Assembly: GCA_029960085.1 (NCBI GenBank)
Contig: JASCPG010000003.1
Coordinates: 35,204-99,203, forward strand
Length of the DNA: 64,000 bases
DNA from: Microbacteriaceae bacterium PS02067
GTDB taxonomy: Bacteria > Actinomycetota > Actinomycetes > Actinomycetales > Microbacteriaceae
Direction of reading: 5' to 3'
Shown here: positions 24,137 through 32,537 of the stretch, in pieces
Layout: each line of letters opens with the position of its first letter
Numbering within the stretch: position 1 is the stretch's first letter
Notes under the pieces: model-generated
Database searches by the model: none
What the model was told of the DNA's origin: nothing
What the model saw: only the letters and a program-made list of their open reading frames with translations
Made by a program: the position numbers and the translations under genes

Positions 24137-24990
24137 GGGGCGGGCCTCGGGCTCTCGTCGGTCGCGGTGGATGCCTCGTCGACGAGGACGCCCTGGGTGC
24201 GGCCCGCCGCATCCACGAGCACCGTGCCGTGCGCCGTGCGCTTGGCGCGCAGGGCCCGGGTGCCGCGCTCGACCCCGATGAACTCCGCGACGAACTCGCT
24301 CGCGGGGTTCTCGATGATCTCGTCGGGCGTGCCGACCTGGGCGATGCGGGCGCCCTTCTGCAGGATCACGACCTGGTCGCCGAGGAGGAACGCCTCGTCG
24401 ATGTCGTGGGTGACGAACACCACGGTCTTGTCGAGGTCGCGCTGGAGGCGGAGGGTCTCCGTCTGCAGTTCGGCGCGGACGATCGGATCGACGGCCCCGA
24501 ACGGCTCGTCCATCAGCAGGATGTTGGGATCGGCGGCGAGGCCCCGGGCCACCCCGACCCGCTGCTGCTGTCCGCCGGAGAGCTGGCGCGGATATCGGTC
24601 GGCGAGGGCGCGGTCGAGGCCCACGACGTCGAGGAGTTCCAGTGCGCGCCGGCGGGCGTCGTTCTTGGGGACGCCGTTCAGCCGCGACACTGTCGCGACG
24701 TTGTCGATCACGCTGAAGTGGGGGAGGAGTCCCGCGTTCTGCAGCACGTAGCCGATGCCGCGGCGCAGCTTCACGGGGTCGCGGTCCCGGATCGACTCGC
24801 CGTCGATCGTGATGTCGCCGCTCGTGGGTTCGATGAGTCGGTTGATCATGCGCAACAGGGTGGTCTTGCCGCAACCGGACGACCCGACGAACACCGTCGT
24901 CTTGTGGGCGGGCAGCACGAGGCTGAAATCGTCCACCGCGACGGTGCCGTCGGCGAACTGCTTCGTGACAGAACGGAACTCGATGGCCAA
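24133..24990 (-). CDS. Osmoprotectant ABC transporter ATP-binding protein (OpuCA type)
   Basis: The product has 285 residues from TTG 24990, chosen because GGAGGA lies 4 nt before it; the ATG at 25023 would add 11 unusual residues. Walker A is GSSGCGKTT, the Q-loop YVLQNAGLLPHF, the ABC signature QLSGGQQQR, Walker B LLMDEPFGAVDP and the switch His in VTHDIDEAF. This is the OpuCA/ProV group of osmolyte importers. A short C-terminal extension replaces the usual tandem CBS domains, so direct ionic-strength sensing by CBS is unlikely. It leads the ATPase-permease-permease-binding protein operon. Confidence 0.93.
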   Translation of the reverse strand: MAIEFRSVTKQFADGTVAVDDFSLVLPAHKTTVFVGSSGCGKTTLLRMINRLIEPTSGDITIDGESIRDRDPVKLRRGIGYVLQNAGLLPHFSVIDNVATVSRLNGVPKNDARRRALELLDVVGLDRALADRYPRQLSGGQQQRVGVARGLAADPNILLMDEPFGAVDPIVRAELQTETLRLQRDLDKTVVFVTHDIDEAFLLGDQVVILQKGARIAQVGTPDEIIENPASEFVAEFIGVERGTRALRAKRTAHGTVLVDAAGRTQGVLVDEASTATDESPRPAP

Positions 24991-25139
24991 GGCGTCCTCC
25001 GAATCGGGTGGAACCCCACACAATCACATCCCACGGACGTCGGGGTCGGGGCTGGCATGAATCGTCACAGTCGGGTATGCGTCGCGCTTCCGTCGGTGAC
25101 CCGGTGGCGAAGCCCCGCCGAGGGGGCGAGAGTGGGGTC

Positions 25140-26561
25140 ATGGATGCCGCAGAGTACGACCTCATCGTGATCGGAGCAGGGCCGGTGGGCGAGAACGTCG
25201 CCGACCGAGCGGTGCAGGGTGGGCTGTCGGTGGTGATCGTCGAGGCGGAGCTCGTCGGCGGCGAGTGCTCGTACTGGGCCTGCATGCCGTCGAAGACGCT
25301 GCTGCGGCCCGTGGCGGCGCTGCGCGCGGCGAAAGCGGTCCCGGGGGCCGCGGCATCCGTCGTGGGCGGCGTGGACGTCGCGGCGACCCTCGCGAGCCGT
25401 GACCGGATGGTGCACGACTGGTCGGATGCCTCGCAGGTGGAGTGGCTGGACGGTGCCGGCATCGACCTCGTCCGCGGACACGGGCGCCTGGACGGGGAGA
25501 GGGTCGTGCGTGTGGAACTTCCGGACGGCGGTGAGCGCGTGCTACGGGCTCGCGTCGCCGTCGCCCTCTGCACGGGATCGGCGGCGCTCCTGCCCCGCAT
25601 CGCCGGACTCGCCGAGGCGGGGCCCTGGACGAGCCGCGAGGCGACGAGCGTGCACGACGTGCCCGCGTCGCTCGCGATCGTGGGCGGAGGGGTCGTCGCC
25701 TGCGAGATGGCGACGGCTTTCGCATCGTTCGGCACCCACGTCAGGATGCTCGTGCGCTCGGGCCTGCTCGCGGGGATCGAGCCGTTCGCGCAGGAGGCGG
25801 TCGCCGAGGGTCTGCGCCGTGCGGGCGTCGATGTGCGCATGCACACCGAGCCGACTGCCGTCGAGCGCGGACCCGACGGCGTACGTGTGTCCTTCGACGC
25901 GGGGGAGGATCTCGTCGCCGACGAGATCCTCATCGCGACCGGGCGTGTACCGCGCACCGAGGATCTGGGCCTCGAGACGGTGGGGTTGGAGCCTGGCGCA
26001 TGGCTGGACGTCGACGACACGCTGCGCGTGCGCGGGCATGACAGCTTGTACGCCGTCGGCGACGTGAATCACCGGGCGCTGCTGACCCATCAGGGCAAGT
26101 ACCAGGCGCGTGCGGCGGGCGACGTCATCGCGGCCCGCGCGCGCGGTGCGGTCGTCGACGACGCCCCCTGGGGTGCGCATGTCGCGACGGCCGATCACCG
26201 GGCCGTGCCGCAGGTCGTGTTCAGCGAGCCGCAGGTGGCATCCGTCGGTCTCACCGCGGCGGCCGCGCGGGATGCCGGGATCGCGGTGCGGGTGCTCGAC
26301 GTCGATCTGTCGGGGATCGCCGGTGCCGCCACGCACGGCGACGACGCCGCGGGGACCGCGCGGGCCGTCGTCGATGCCGATCGGGGTGTCCTGGTCGGGG
26401 CGACCTTCGTCGGCGACGATGTCGCCGAACTCCTGCAGGCGGCGACGATCGCGGTCGTCGGAGAGGTGCCGATCGCGCGGCTCTGGCACGCCGTGCCGGC
26501 CTACCCGACGGTCAGTGAGCTGTGGTTGCGCTGGCTCGAGCAGTACGGCCGCCCGGAGTAG
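25140..26561 (+). CDS. FAD-dependent pyridine nucleotide-disulfide oxidoreductase (Lpd/MerA-like)
   Basis: The 473-residue product has an N-terminal FAD fingerprint (LIVIGAGPVGENVA), the redox-active Cys-x4-Cys in GGECSYWACMPSK, the NAD(P) fingerprint AIVGGGVVACEMATA, the second FAD motif SLYAVGDVN, and a C-terminal dimerisation domain ending HAVPAYPTVSELW with the catalytic His region. The family covers dihydrolipoamide, mycothione and mercuric reductases. The unusual ECSYWAC active site differs from the classical GTCLNVGC, so the disulfide substrate is open. No lipoyl enzyme genes are nearby. The gene is divergent from the opu operon. Confidence 0.9.
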   Translation: MDAAEYDLIVIGAGPVGENVADRAVQGGLSVVIVEAELVGGECSYWACMPSKTLLRPVAALRAAKAVPGAAASVVGGVDVAATLASRDRMVHDWSDASQVEWLDGAGIDLVRGHGRLDGERVVRVELPDGGERVLRARVAVALCTGSAALLPRIAGLAEAGPWTSREATSVHDVPASLAIVGGGVVACEMATAFASFGTHVRMLVRSGLLAGIEPFAQEAVAEGLRRAGVDVRMHTEPTAVERGPDGVRVSFDAGEDLVADEILIATGRVPRTEDLGLETVGLEPGAWLDVDDTLRVRGHDSLYAVGDVNHRALLTHQGKYQARAAGDVIAARARGAVVDDAPWGAHVATADHRAVPQVVFSEPQVASVGLTAAAARDAGIAVRVLDVDLSGIAGAATHGDDAAGTARAVVDADRGVLVGATFVGDDVAELLQAATIAVVGEVPIARLWHAVPAYPTVSELWLRWLEQYGRPE

Positions 26562-26631
26562 ATCGCCCGGAGGGGCCCGGTCCGGGCGAGCGCCCGCGTT
26601 CTCGGCGAACTCACGGTATCGCTGAGGAGTG

Positions 26632-26645
26632 AACGATATATCGTT
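26632..26645. promoter_or_regulatory. Palindromic operator of the PadR-type regulator
   Basis: AACGATATATCGTT is a perfect 14-bp palindrome 30 nt before the PadR start, and a further half-site TATCGTT follows 3 nt later. PadR proteins bind such AT-centred palindromes and repress their own promoters. Confidence 0.65.
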
Positions 26646-26675
26646 GGGTATCGTTCAGAATCGATGGAGGTTCGC

Positions 26676-27335
26676 ATGAGCAATTCATTCGGCAACGGTT
26701 TCCCCGGGTTCGGCGGGTCCGGATTCGGCTTCGGCGGCGGGGACGGCAAGGGCGGCTTCGGCGGTCCGGGCTTGAACGACGTCGTCGACGCCCTCGGCCA
26801 GTTCGGGCAGCGCTTCGAGCGCGCCTTCGGCGACAAGTTCGAGCAGCGAGCGGGTTCGCGCATGGGTCGTGGCGATGTTCGCTCGGCGATCCTGTCGCTG
26901 CTCGCCGAGCGCCCCATGCACGGCTACCAGATCATCCAGCAGATCGAGGAGCGCAGCGGCGGCGCCTGGAAGCCGAGCCCGGGCTCGGTCTACCCGACGT
27001 TGCAGCTGCTCACCGACGAGGGCGTCGTCGAGGTCGAAGAGGCCGATGGGCGCAAGACGTACTCGCTGACGGAGGCCGGTCGTGCCGAGGCCGACGACAA
27101 GCCCGCCCCGTGGCGGGGCTCGGAGTCGTCGGAGTCGGCTCCCGGAACCGGCACCGGCAGCGCGCCGCACGGCGGGTTCGGCGGCGGCATCCCCCCGATC
27201 GCGAAGGCGGGCTCCAACCTCGCCCAGGCGGCGATGCAGGTGGGCCGTACGGGCACGCCCGACCAGGTCGCGGAGGCCGTCGCGATCCTCGACGACGCGC
27301 GGCGCAAGCTCTACGCGATCCTCGCCGAGGCCTGA
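26676..27335 (+). CDS. PadR-family transcriptional regulator with Gly/Phe-rich N-terminal extension
   Basis: The 219-residue product has a disordered N-terminus rich in Gly and Phe (NGFPGFGGSGFGFGGGDG), then a PadR winged helix at ~70-130 (LSLLAERPMHGYQIIQQIEE, PSPGSVYPTLQLLTDEGVV, RKTYSLTEAG). A linker and a C-terminal helical dimerisation region follow. The start ATG has TGGAGG upstream. The extension is similar to those of actinobacterial PadR proteins next to ABC or AarF genes. The palindrome just upstream suggests autorepression. The AarF-like kinase gene follows after 4 nt, so it is probably controlled by this repressor. Confidence 0.9.
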   Translation: MSNSFGNGFPGFGGSGFGFGGGDGKGGFGGPGLNDVVDALGQFGQRFERAFGDKFEQRAGSRMGRGDVRSAILSLLAERPMHGYQIIQQIEERSGGAWKPSPGSVYPTLQLLTDEGVVEVEEADGRKTYSLTEAGRAEADDKPAPWRGSESSESAPGTGTGSAPHGGFGGGIPPIAKAGSNLAQAAMQVGRTGTPDQVAEAVAILDDARRKLYAILAEA

Positions 27336-27339
27336 CCGG

Positions 27340-29070
27340 ATGCCCCCTGCGCGACCCTCGCGCGAGCGCGGGAGCGCGGACCACGACGATCCGCGCTCCC
27401 GCGCACGCTACAACCGCATCATCCGCTTCGCGACGCGGGTGATGCTCGCCACCTGGTGGTTCGACGTCGCCCTGCCGCGGATCGGCTTCGGCCGGGTTGC
27501 GGAGCGCACGAGAGTCGCGCGCATGCAGGCATCCGCGCGGCGCTTCCGCGTGCTCGCCGTCGACCTCGGCGGTCTCATGATCAAGGTCGGCCAGTTCCTC
27601 TCGTCGCGGCTCGACGTGCTGCCCCCCGAGATCACCAGCGAGCTCGAACAACTGCAGGACGAGGTGCCGGCCGTTCCGTTCGCGCAGATCCGGCCCCTCG
27701 CCGAAGCCGAGCTCGGTGTCCCGCTCGCGAGCGCCTACGCCTGGTTCGACGAGACCCCGGTCGCGGCGGCCTCCCTCGGTCAGGCGCACCGCGCCCGCCT
27801 GTCGGCGGCCGACGCGGAGATCGTCGGTTTCGCGGAGGTCGTCGTGAAGGTGCAGCGGCCCGGGATCGATGACGTCGTCGAGACCGACCTCGCCGCGCTC
27901 CGGAAGATCGCCGAGCGGCTCGACCGCATCCGATTCGTCTCCGATCGCGTCGATGTGCCCGCGCTCGTGGAGGAGTTCGCGACGACCTCGCGCGAGGAGA
28001 TCGATTACCTGCACGAGGGCGTCAACGCGGAGCGGTTCGAGCGCGAACTCGCCGACGGGCACCGCGTCGCGGCGCCGCGCGTCGTATGGGAGCGCACCAC
28101 GCGCCGCATCCTCACGCTCTCGGACGTCACCGCGATCAAGCTGAGTGACGTCGCGGGGCTGCGCGCCGCGGGCATCGATCCGGCTGAGGTGGCGCAGGCG
28201 TTCGCCGCGGCGATGTTCGAGCAGCTGTTCGGCGCCGGGTTCTTCCACGCCGATCCGCACCCGGGGAACGTGTTCGTGACCCCGCACGCCCCCGATGAGA
28301 CAGGCCGCACATGGACCCTGACGTTCATCGACTTCGGGATGATGGGGCAGGTGCCCGACACCCTCCGGGCGGGTCTTCGCAAGGTCGTCATCGCGGTCGC
28401 CGCACGTGACGGGAAGGGCCTCGTCGACGGCATCCGTCAGGTCGGAGTGCTCCTGCCGAGTGCCGACACGGCGGAGCTCGAACGGTCGCTCACGGCGCTG
28501 TTCGCGCGCTTCGGCGGAATGGCGTTCGGCGAGCTGCAGAACGTCGACCCGCGGGAGTTCCGCGACTTCGCGGAGGACTTCGGCTCGGCGATGCGGAAGC
28601 TGCCGGTGCAGCTGCCCGAGAACTTCCTGCTCATCACCCGCGCCGTGTCGCTGACCTCGGGGGTCTGCAGCACCCTCGACCCCGCGTTCAACATCTGGGA
28701 TGCCATCGACCCCTACGCGCAGAAGCTCCTGACCGAAGAGAGCCGGAACGTCGTGACGGATGCCGCCCGCGGTGCCGTCTCGTACGCCCGGACGATCATG
28801 GGGCTCCCCGCCCGGATCGACACCGTCACCGACCGGATCGAGCGCGGTGCGATGTCGGTGGAGACCCCCGAGATCGACCGCAAACTCGACCGCTTGGAGG
28901 GCCTGCTGCGCCGCACGATCGCGGCGGTGCTGTTCGCGGCGCTCCTGGTCGGCGGCGCGCTCGTCTACCCGGCGCTCAGCGTGCTCGGAGTCATCCTGAT
29001 GATCGCGAGCGTCGTGCCCCTCGGGTTCGCGCTCCGGCCCGGCCACACGCGCAGGCGGCATCGCCGCTGA
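27340..29070 (+). CDS. AarF/UbiB-family atypical protein kinase-like protein
   Basis: The 576-residue product has the ABC1/ADCK signature KVGQFLSSRLDVLP (the KxGQ motif), the Ala-rich nucleotide loop AAASLGQAHRARL, the lysine in VVVKVQRPGI, HADPHPGNVFV and FIDFGMMGQV (the DFG equivalent). Two C-terminal membrane helices (~525-565) anchor it. Homologues support ubiquinone or other isoprenoid-quinone metabolism; an actinobacterium would use menaquinone, so a lipid or quinone-homeostasis role is inferred. It is downstream of, and nearly joined to, the PadR gene. Confidence 0.92.
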   Translation: MPPARPSRERGSADHDDPRSRARYNRIIRFATRVMLATWWFDVALPRIGFGRVAERTRVARMQASARRFRVLAVDLGGLMIKVGQFLSSRLDVLPPEITSELEQLQDEVPAVPFAQIRPLAEAELGVPLASAYAWFDETPVAAASLGQAHRARLSAADAEIVGFAEVVVKVQRPGIDDVVETDLAALRKIAERLDRIRFVSDRVDVPALVEEFATTSREEIDYLHEGVNAERFERELADGHRVAAPRVVWERTTRRILTLSDVTAIKLSDVAGLRAAGIDPAEVAQAFAAAMFEQLFGAGFFHADPHPGNVFVTPHAPDETGRTWTLTFIDFGMMGQVPDTLRAGLRKVVIAVAARDGKGLVDGIRQVGVLLPSADTAELERSLTALFARFGGMAFGELQNVDPREFRDFAEDFGSAMRKLPVQLPENFLLITRAVSLTSGVCSTLDPAFNIWDAIDPYAQKLLTEESRNVVTDAARGAVSYARTIMGLPARIDTVTDRIERGAMSVETPEIDRKLDRLEGLLRRTIAAVLFAALLVGGALVYPALSVLGVILMIASVVPLGFALRPGHTRRRHRR

Positions 29071-29110
29071 GAGGGTGGCCGGCGCTGAGACCGCGGGCCG
29101 AGGCTCGCGC

Positions 29111-29139
29111 CCCGGCCCGTCTCGCCCCGGCCCGTCTCG
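29111..29139. repeat. Tandem 14-bp direct repeat in the convergent gap after the AarF gene
   Basis: CCCGGCCCGTCTCG occurs at 29111-29124 and 29126-29139. Partly complementary GC-rich sequence lies upstream in the gap, so the region may serve as a terminator. Confidence 0.5.
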
Positions 29140-29142
29140 GCG

Positions 29143-29778
29143 TCAGCGGGTCGCGCGCGCGAGGTTCTCGCGCAGTTCGTCGGCGTCCTGTCGCACGACG
29201 TACGCGGGCTGGTCGCGCTCCACGCGCCAGCTCTCGCCGACCGAGCCGATGTCGACGGTGTCGAACCCGAACGCGTCGTACACCTCGGTCGCGAGGGCCG
29301 CGGCATCCGCGTGATCGCTCGCGATCGCGAGCGCGCGGCGCCCGGGGATGCCCGCCGGGGAGCCCGTCGTGAGGATGTCGCCGGCCGGGATGTGGTTGAA
29401 CGCCTTCACGACGCGCGACGACGGCAGGTGCCGCTGGAGGAGCCCCGTCGTGGTCGCGCGCTTCTCGTCGAGTTCGGCGATGTGCCCGTCGCGTTCCCAG
29501 TAGTAGTTGCCCGTGTCGAGCACGATCTTGCCCGCGAGGGGCGCGACAGGCACGGCATCCAGCGCCTTCAGCGGCACGGTGACGACGGCCCAGTCGGCCG
29601 CCTCCGCCGCCTCCGTGGCCGTCGCCGCGCGCACGTTCGAGCCGAGTCGCGCGGTGAGATCGGCGAGTGTCTCGGGTCCTCGCGAGTTCGCGATGACGAC
29701 GTCGTAGCCGCGTGCGGCCAGCCCTTCGGCCAGTGCGCTGCCGATGTGTCCTGCTCCGATGATTCCTACCGTTGTCAT
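29143..29778 (-). CDS. NAD(P)-binding F420-reductase-like oxidoreductase
   Basis: The 211-residue product starts with a Rossmann motif, VGIIGAGHIGSALAEGLAARG, followed by VVIANSRGPETLADL. This is the pattern of the NADPH-dependent F420 reductase/pyrroline-carboxylate-reductase-like family (F420_oxidored). VKAFNHIPAGDI and ERDQPAYVV are further family markers. In non-F420 organisms such proteins act on unknown substrates. The ATG at 29778 is chosen since homologous proteins begin at this motif; the frame extends to 29856. No strong ribosome binding site is seen. Confidence 0.86.
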   Translation of the reverse strand: MTTVGIIGAGHIGSALAEGLAARGYDVVIANSRGPETLADLTARLGSNVRAATATEAAEAADWAVVTVPLKALDAVPVAPLAGKIVLDTGNYYWERDGHIAELDEKRATTTGLLQRHLPSSRVVKAFNHIPAGDILTTGSPAGIPGRRALAIASDHADAAALATEVYDAFGFDTVDIGSVGESWRVERDQPAYVVRQDADELRENLARATR

Positions 29779-29831
29779 GGACGGGAGAACGCCCCTTCCG
29801 AGGCATCCATTCCCGCGTGGCGACACACGAA

Positions 29832-29867
29832 CGCCCGGGCCGGTGGCGTGTGTCACCGGCCCGGGCG
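29832..29867 (-). terminator. Hairpin terminator after the qorB-like gene
   Basis: CGCCCGGGCCGGTG (29832-29845) pairs perfectly with CACCGGCCCGGGCG (29854-29867) around an 8-nt loop, 18 nt past the qorB-like stop. Confidence 0.8.
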
Positions 29868-29885
29868 TCGGAGTGGGTCGTGCGG

Positions 29886-30740
29886 TCAGAGTGCCGCGCG
29901 GAGCCCGTCGACGAGCGTCGTCGTCGGGCGGCCGATGAGGCGCGACAGGGTGCCGTCGGTCGACGACAGCACGCCCTCGCGGATGCCGTCGTCGAGGCCC
30001 GCGACGAACTGCGCGATCTGCTCATCGAGGCCCGCACCCTCGAGGCCCGCGACCAGCTCGTCGTGCGTGAGGCGGACGTAGGTGACGTCGCGGCCGAGCA
30101 CCTCCGCGGCGGCGGCGGCGAGGTCGTCGTAGCTGAACGCGACGTCGCCGGCGAGCTCGTAGACCTTGCCGAGGTGGCCGTCTTCGAGAAGGGCCACCGC
30201 GGCGGCATCCGCGTAGTCGGCGCGTGCGGCGGCGGCGACGGTCGCATCACCGACGGCGGCGGCGATCACGCCGGACTCGGCGGCGCGCTGCACATCGGCG
30301 GCGTAGTTCTCGAGGTACCAGTCGTTGCGCAGGATGACGGTCGGCAGCCCGCTCGCCACGAGAGCCTCTTCGGTGGCGTGGTGCTCCGCGCCGAGCGGCC
30401 AGTCGAAGGTCGTCGCCTTCGACAGGCTCGTGTAGACGAACTTGGCGACGCCGGCCGCGACCGCGGCGTCGATGACGTTCTTGTGGCCCGGGTAGCGCTT
30501 GCCGGGCTCGGAGGCCGAAATGAGGAGGACGGTGTCGACGCCGTCGAGGGCGGCCGCGATCGTCGCCGGGTCGTCGAAGTCGACGCGGGCGGTGCGGACA
30601 CCCCGGTCGGCGAGGTCGGAGAGCTTCGCGACGTCGCGGCCCGAGGCGATGATGTCGGATGCCGAGGCGCCGCGCTGCAGGAGGGCGTCGACGACGAGGT
30701 GTCCGAGGTGGCCGCTGGCGCCGGTGACGAGGATGGTCAT
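29886..30740 (-). CDS. NmrA/QorB-like NAD(P)H-dependent oxidoreductase
   Basis: The 284-residue product is an atypical short-chain dehydrogenase: TILVTGASGHLGHLVVDALL is the nucleotide-binding motif, followed by VDTVLLISASEPGKRYPGHKNVIDAA and the active-site-region sequence FVYTSLSKA. It closely follows the pattern of E. coli QorB (YtfG), an NAD(P)H:quinone oxidoreductase. The divergent neighbour is an HxlR-type regulator, as QorR (YtfH) is beside QorB in E. coli, strengthening the call. GAAAGGACACCCC precedes the ATG. Confidence 0.87.
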   Translation of the reverse strand: MTILVTGASGHLGHLVVDALLQRGASASDIIASGRDVAKLSDLADRGVRTARVDFDDPATIAAALDGVDTVLLISASEPGKRYPGHKNVIDAAVAAGVAKFVYTSLSKATTFDWPLGAEHHATEEALVASGLPTVILRNDWYLENYAADVQRAAESGVIAAAVGDATVAAAARADYADAAAVALLEDGHLGKVYELAGDVAFSYDDLAAAAAEVLGRDVTYVRLTHDELVAGLEGAGLDEQIAQFVAGLDDGIREGVLSSTDGTLSRLIGRPTTTLVDGLRAAL

Positions 30741-30808
30741 GGGGTGTCCTTTCGATCGGAGTACGCCAGGGGTAACCGCGGGCCGGCCTCGCTGCATTCC
30801 AGACCGCG

Positions 30809-30836
30809 GGTACCCACCTTTTGGTAAGGTACCCAC
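30809..30836. promoter_or_regulatory. Candidate HxlR/QorR operator overlapping the divergent promoter region
   Basis: GGTACCCAC occurs twice (30809-30817 and 30828-30836), and ACCTT-N5-AAGGT (30816-30830) forms an inverted repeat. The -10 box TAAGGT (30825-30830), 6 nt before ATG 30837, lies inside it, so bound repressor would block the regulator's own transcription. Confidence 0.6.
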
Positions 30837-31199
30837 ATGGTGGTGAGTCTTGCGGAGATCCGGGCCGAGAAGGACGGCGCGTTCAGCCACGACTGTCCGA
30901 CGAGGACGGTGCTGGATCATGTCATGAGCAAATGGGGCGTGCTCGTGCTCCTCGCGCTGACCGACGGGACGACCCGGTGGGGGCAGCTGCGCCGCACGGT
31001 CGAGGGCATCAGCGAGAAGATGCTGGCGAGCACGCTGCGCACCCTCGAGGCGGACGGATTCGTCGCCCGTACCGCGTTCCCCGAGGTCCCGCCGCGCGTC
31101 GAATACTCGCTCACCGCGCGCGGCGAGGACCTCATGGCGCGCATGCTCCCGCTCATGGGGTGGATCGCCGACAACGCCGACGGGATCGTCGCCCGCTGA
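30837..31199 (+). CDS. HxlR-family redox-type regulator (QorR-like)
   Basis: The 120-residue product is a winged helix of HxlR type: CPTRTVLDHVMSKWGVLVLLAL, RWGQLRRTVEGISEKMLASTLRTLEADG and PPRVEYSLTARG. The single Cys near residue 18 (HDCPTR) is at the position of the redox-sensing cysteine of HypR and QorR proteins, which respond to quinones or disulfide stress. It is divergent from the QorB-like gene and probably represses both. A TAAGGT box 6 nt before the ATG indicates a leaderless transcript. Confidence 0.92.
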   Translation: MVVSLAEIRAEKDGAFSHDCPTRTVLDHVMSKWGVLVLLALTDGTTRWGQLRRTVEGISEKMLASTLRTLEADGFVARTAFPEVPPRVEYSLTARGEDLMARMLPLMGWIADNADGIVAR

Positions 31200-31233
31200 C
31201 CCGTCCGAGCCGCGCTGCCCGGAGGTCGCGAAC

Positions 31234-31239
31234 TACGCT
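31234..31239 (+). promoter_or_regulatory. Leaderless -10 box of the M18 aminopeptidase gene
   Basis: TACGCT, 6 nt before GTG 31246. Confidence 0.6.
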
Positions 31240-31245
31240 GGAAGC

Positions 31246-32526
31246 GTGCCTTCGACTTCCGCCGCCCTGACCCACGCCGCCGACCTCGCCGAGTTCGTCG
31301 CCGCCTCGCCGTCGAGTTTCCACGCGGCATCCGTCGTCGCGCGCCGGCTCCAGCAGGCCGGCTTCACTCCTCTCGACGAGACGTCGCCCTGGAGTGTGAC
31401 CCCCGGCGCGAAGCAGCTGGTCGTGCGCGACGGCGCCGTGATCGCGTGGGTCGTGCCCGACACCGCCGATGCCGACACGGCGTTCCGCATCTTCGGAGCG
31501 CACAGCGATTCGCCCGCGTTCAAGCTCAAGCCGAAGCCCACGACGGGCCGGGCCGGTTGGCTGCAGGCGGCCGTCGAGGTCTACGGCGGCCCGTTACTGA
31601 ACTCGTGGCTCGACCGTGAGCTGCGCCTCGCGGGGCGCCTCGCGCTCGACGACGGCACCGAGGTGCTCGCCGCGACCGGCGCGCTCCTGCGGCTGCCGCA
31701 GCTCGCGATCCACCTCGATCGCGAGGCGAACGATCACCTCACCCTCGACAAGCAGCGTCACACACAGCCCGTGTGGGGGCTCGGCGACGCGGCATCCGCC
31801 GACCTCCTCGCCGAGGTCGCGGCGGCCGCCGGCATCGACGCGTCGCGCATCCGCGGGTACGACCTCGTGACCGCCGATGCGGCCCGCGGGGCGGTGTTCG
31901 GAAAGGACGACGCCTTCTTCGCTTCGGGTCGCCTGGACGACCTGGCATCCGTGCACGCGGGGCTCGTCGCGCTCGAGGCGGCCGGAGCGGATGCCCCGCA
32001 CATCGCCATGCTCGCCGTGTTCGACCACGAGGAGATCGGTTCGGGCACCCGTTCGGGCGCGGCCGGGCCATTTCTCTCTGACGTGCTGGAGCGCATCCAG
32101 CTCGGGCTCGGCGCGGACCGCGAGCAGCAGCTGCGCGCGCTCGCCGCGTCGTGGCACGTCTCGAGCGACGTCGGCCACTCGGTGCACCCCAACTACGTCG
32201 AGAAGCACGACCCCGTCGTGCAGCCTGTGCTCGGCTCGGGGCCGATCCTGAAGATCAACGCGAACCAGCGCTATGCGACGGATGCCCCCGGCGCCGCCGC
32301 GTGGCACGCATGGTGCGACGCGGCCGGGGTCGTGAGCCAGGAGTTCGTCTCGAACAACGCGGTGCCGTGCGGATCGACGATCGGCCCGATCACGGCGACG
32401 CGCCTCGGCATCCGGACGGTGGACGTGGGCATCCCGATTCTGTCGATGCACTCCGCGCGTGAGCTCGCCGGGACGGCCGACCTCATCGCCCTCAGCCGCG
32501 TCGCCGCCGCCTTCTTCGCCGCCTGA
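31246..32526 (+). CDS. apeB: M18 family aminopeptidase (aspartyl aminopeptidase type)
   Basis: The 426-residue product has the M18 fold with metal ligands in FGAHSDSPAFKLK (His), ASGRLDDLASVHAGL (bridging Asp), VFDHEEIGSGTRSGA (adjacent catalytic and ligand Glu), and the terminal His in ILSMHSARELAG. M18 enzymes are cytosolic dinuclear-metal exopeptidases that form tetrahedral dodecamers and remove N-terminal acidic or neutral residues. Length is normal for the family. The inverted-repeat cluster directly follows and probably ends its transcript. Confidence 0.93.
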   Translation: MPSTSAALTHAADLAEFVAASPSSFHAASVVARRLQQAGFTPLDETSPWSVTPGAKQLVVRDGAVIAWVVPDTADADTAFRIFGAHSDSPAFKLKPKPTTGRAGWLQAAVEVYGGPLLNSWLDRELRLAGRLALDDGTEVLAATGALLRLPQLAIHLDREANDHLTLDKQRHTQPVWGLGDAASADLLAEVAAAAGIDASRIRGYDLVTADAARGAVFGKDDAFFASGRLDDLASVHAGLVALEAAGADAPHIAMLAVFDHEEIGSGTRSGAAGPFLSDVLERIQLGLGADREQQLRALAASWHVSSDVGHSVHPNYVEKHDPVVQPVLGSGPILKINANQRYATDAPGAAAWHAWCDAAGVVSQEFVSNNAVPCGSTIGPITATRLGIRTVDVGIPILSMHSARELAGTADLIALSRVAAAFFAA

Positions 32527-32537
32527 CGCGGCGTTCC

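Noticed and set aside
27010..29061. Minus-strand 683-codon frame opposite the AarF gene
   Set aside because: It mirrors a gene with full kinase motifs and has no recognisable domain of its own.
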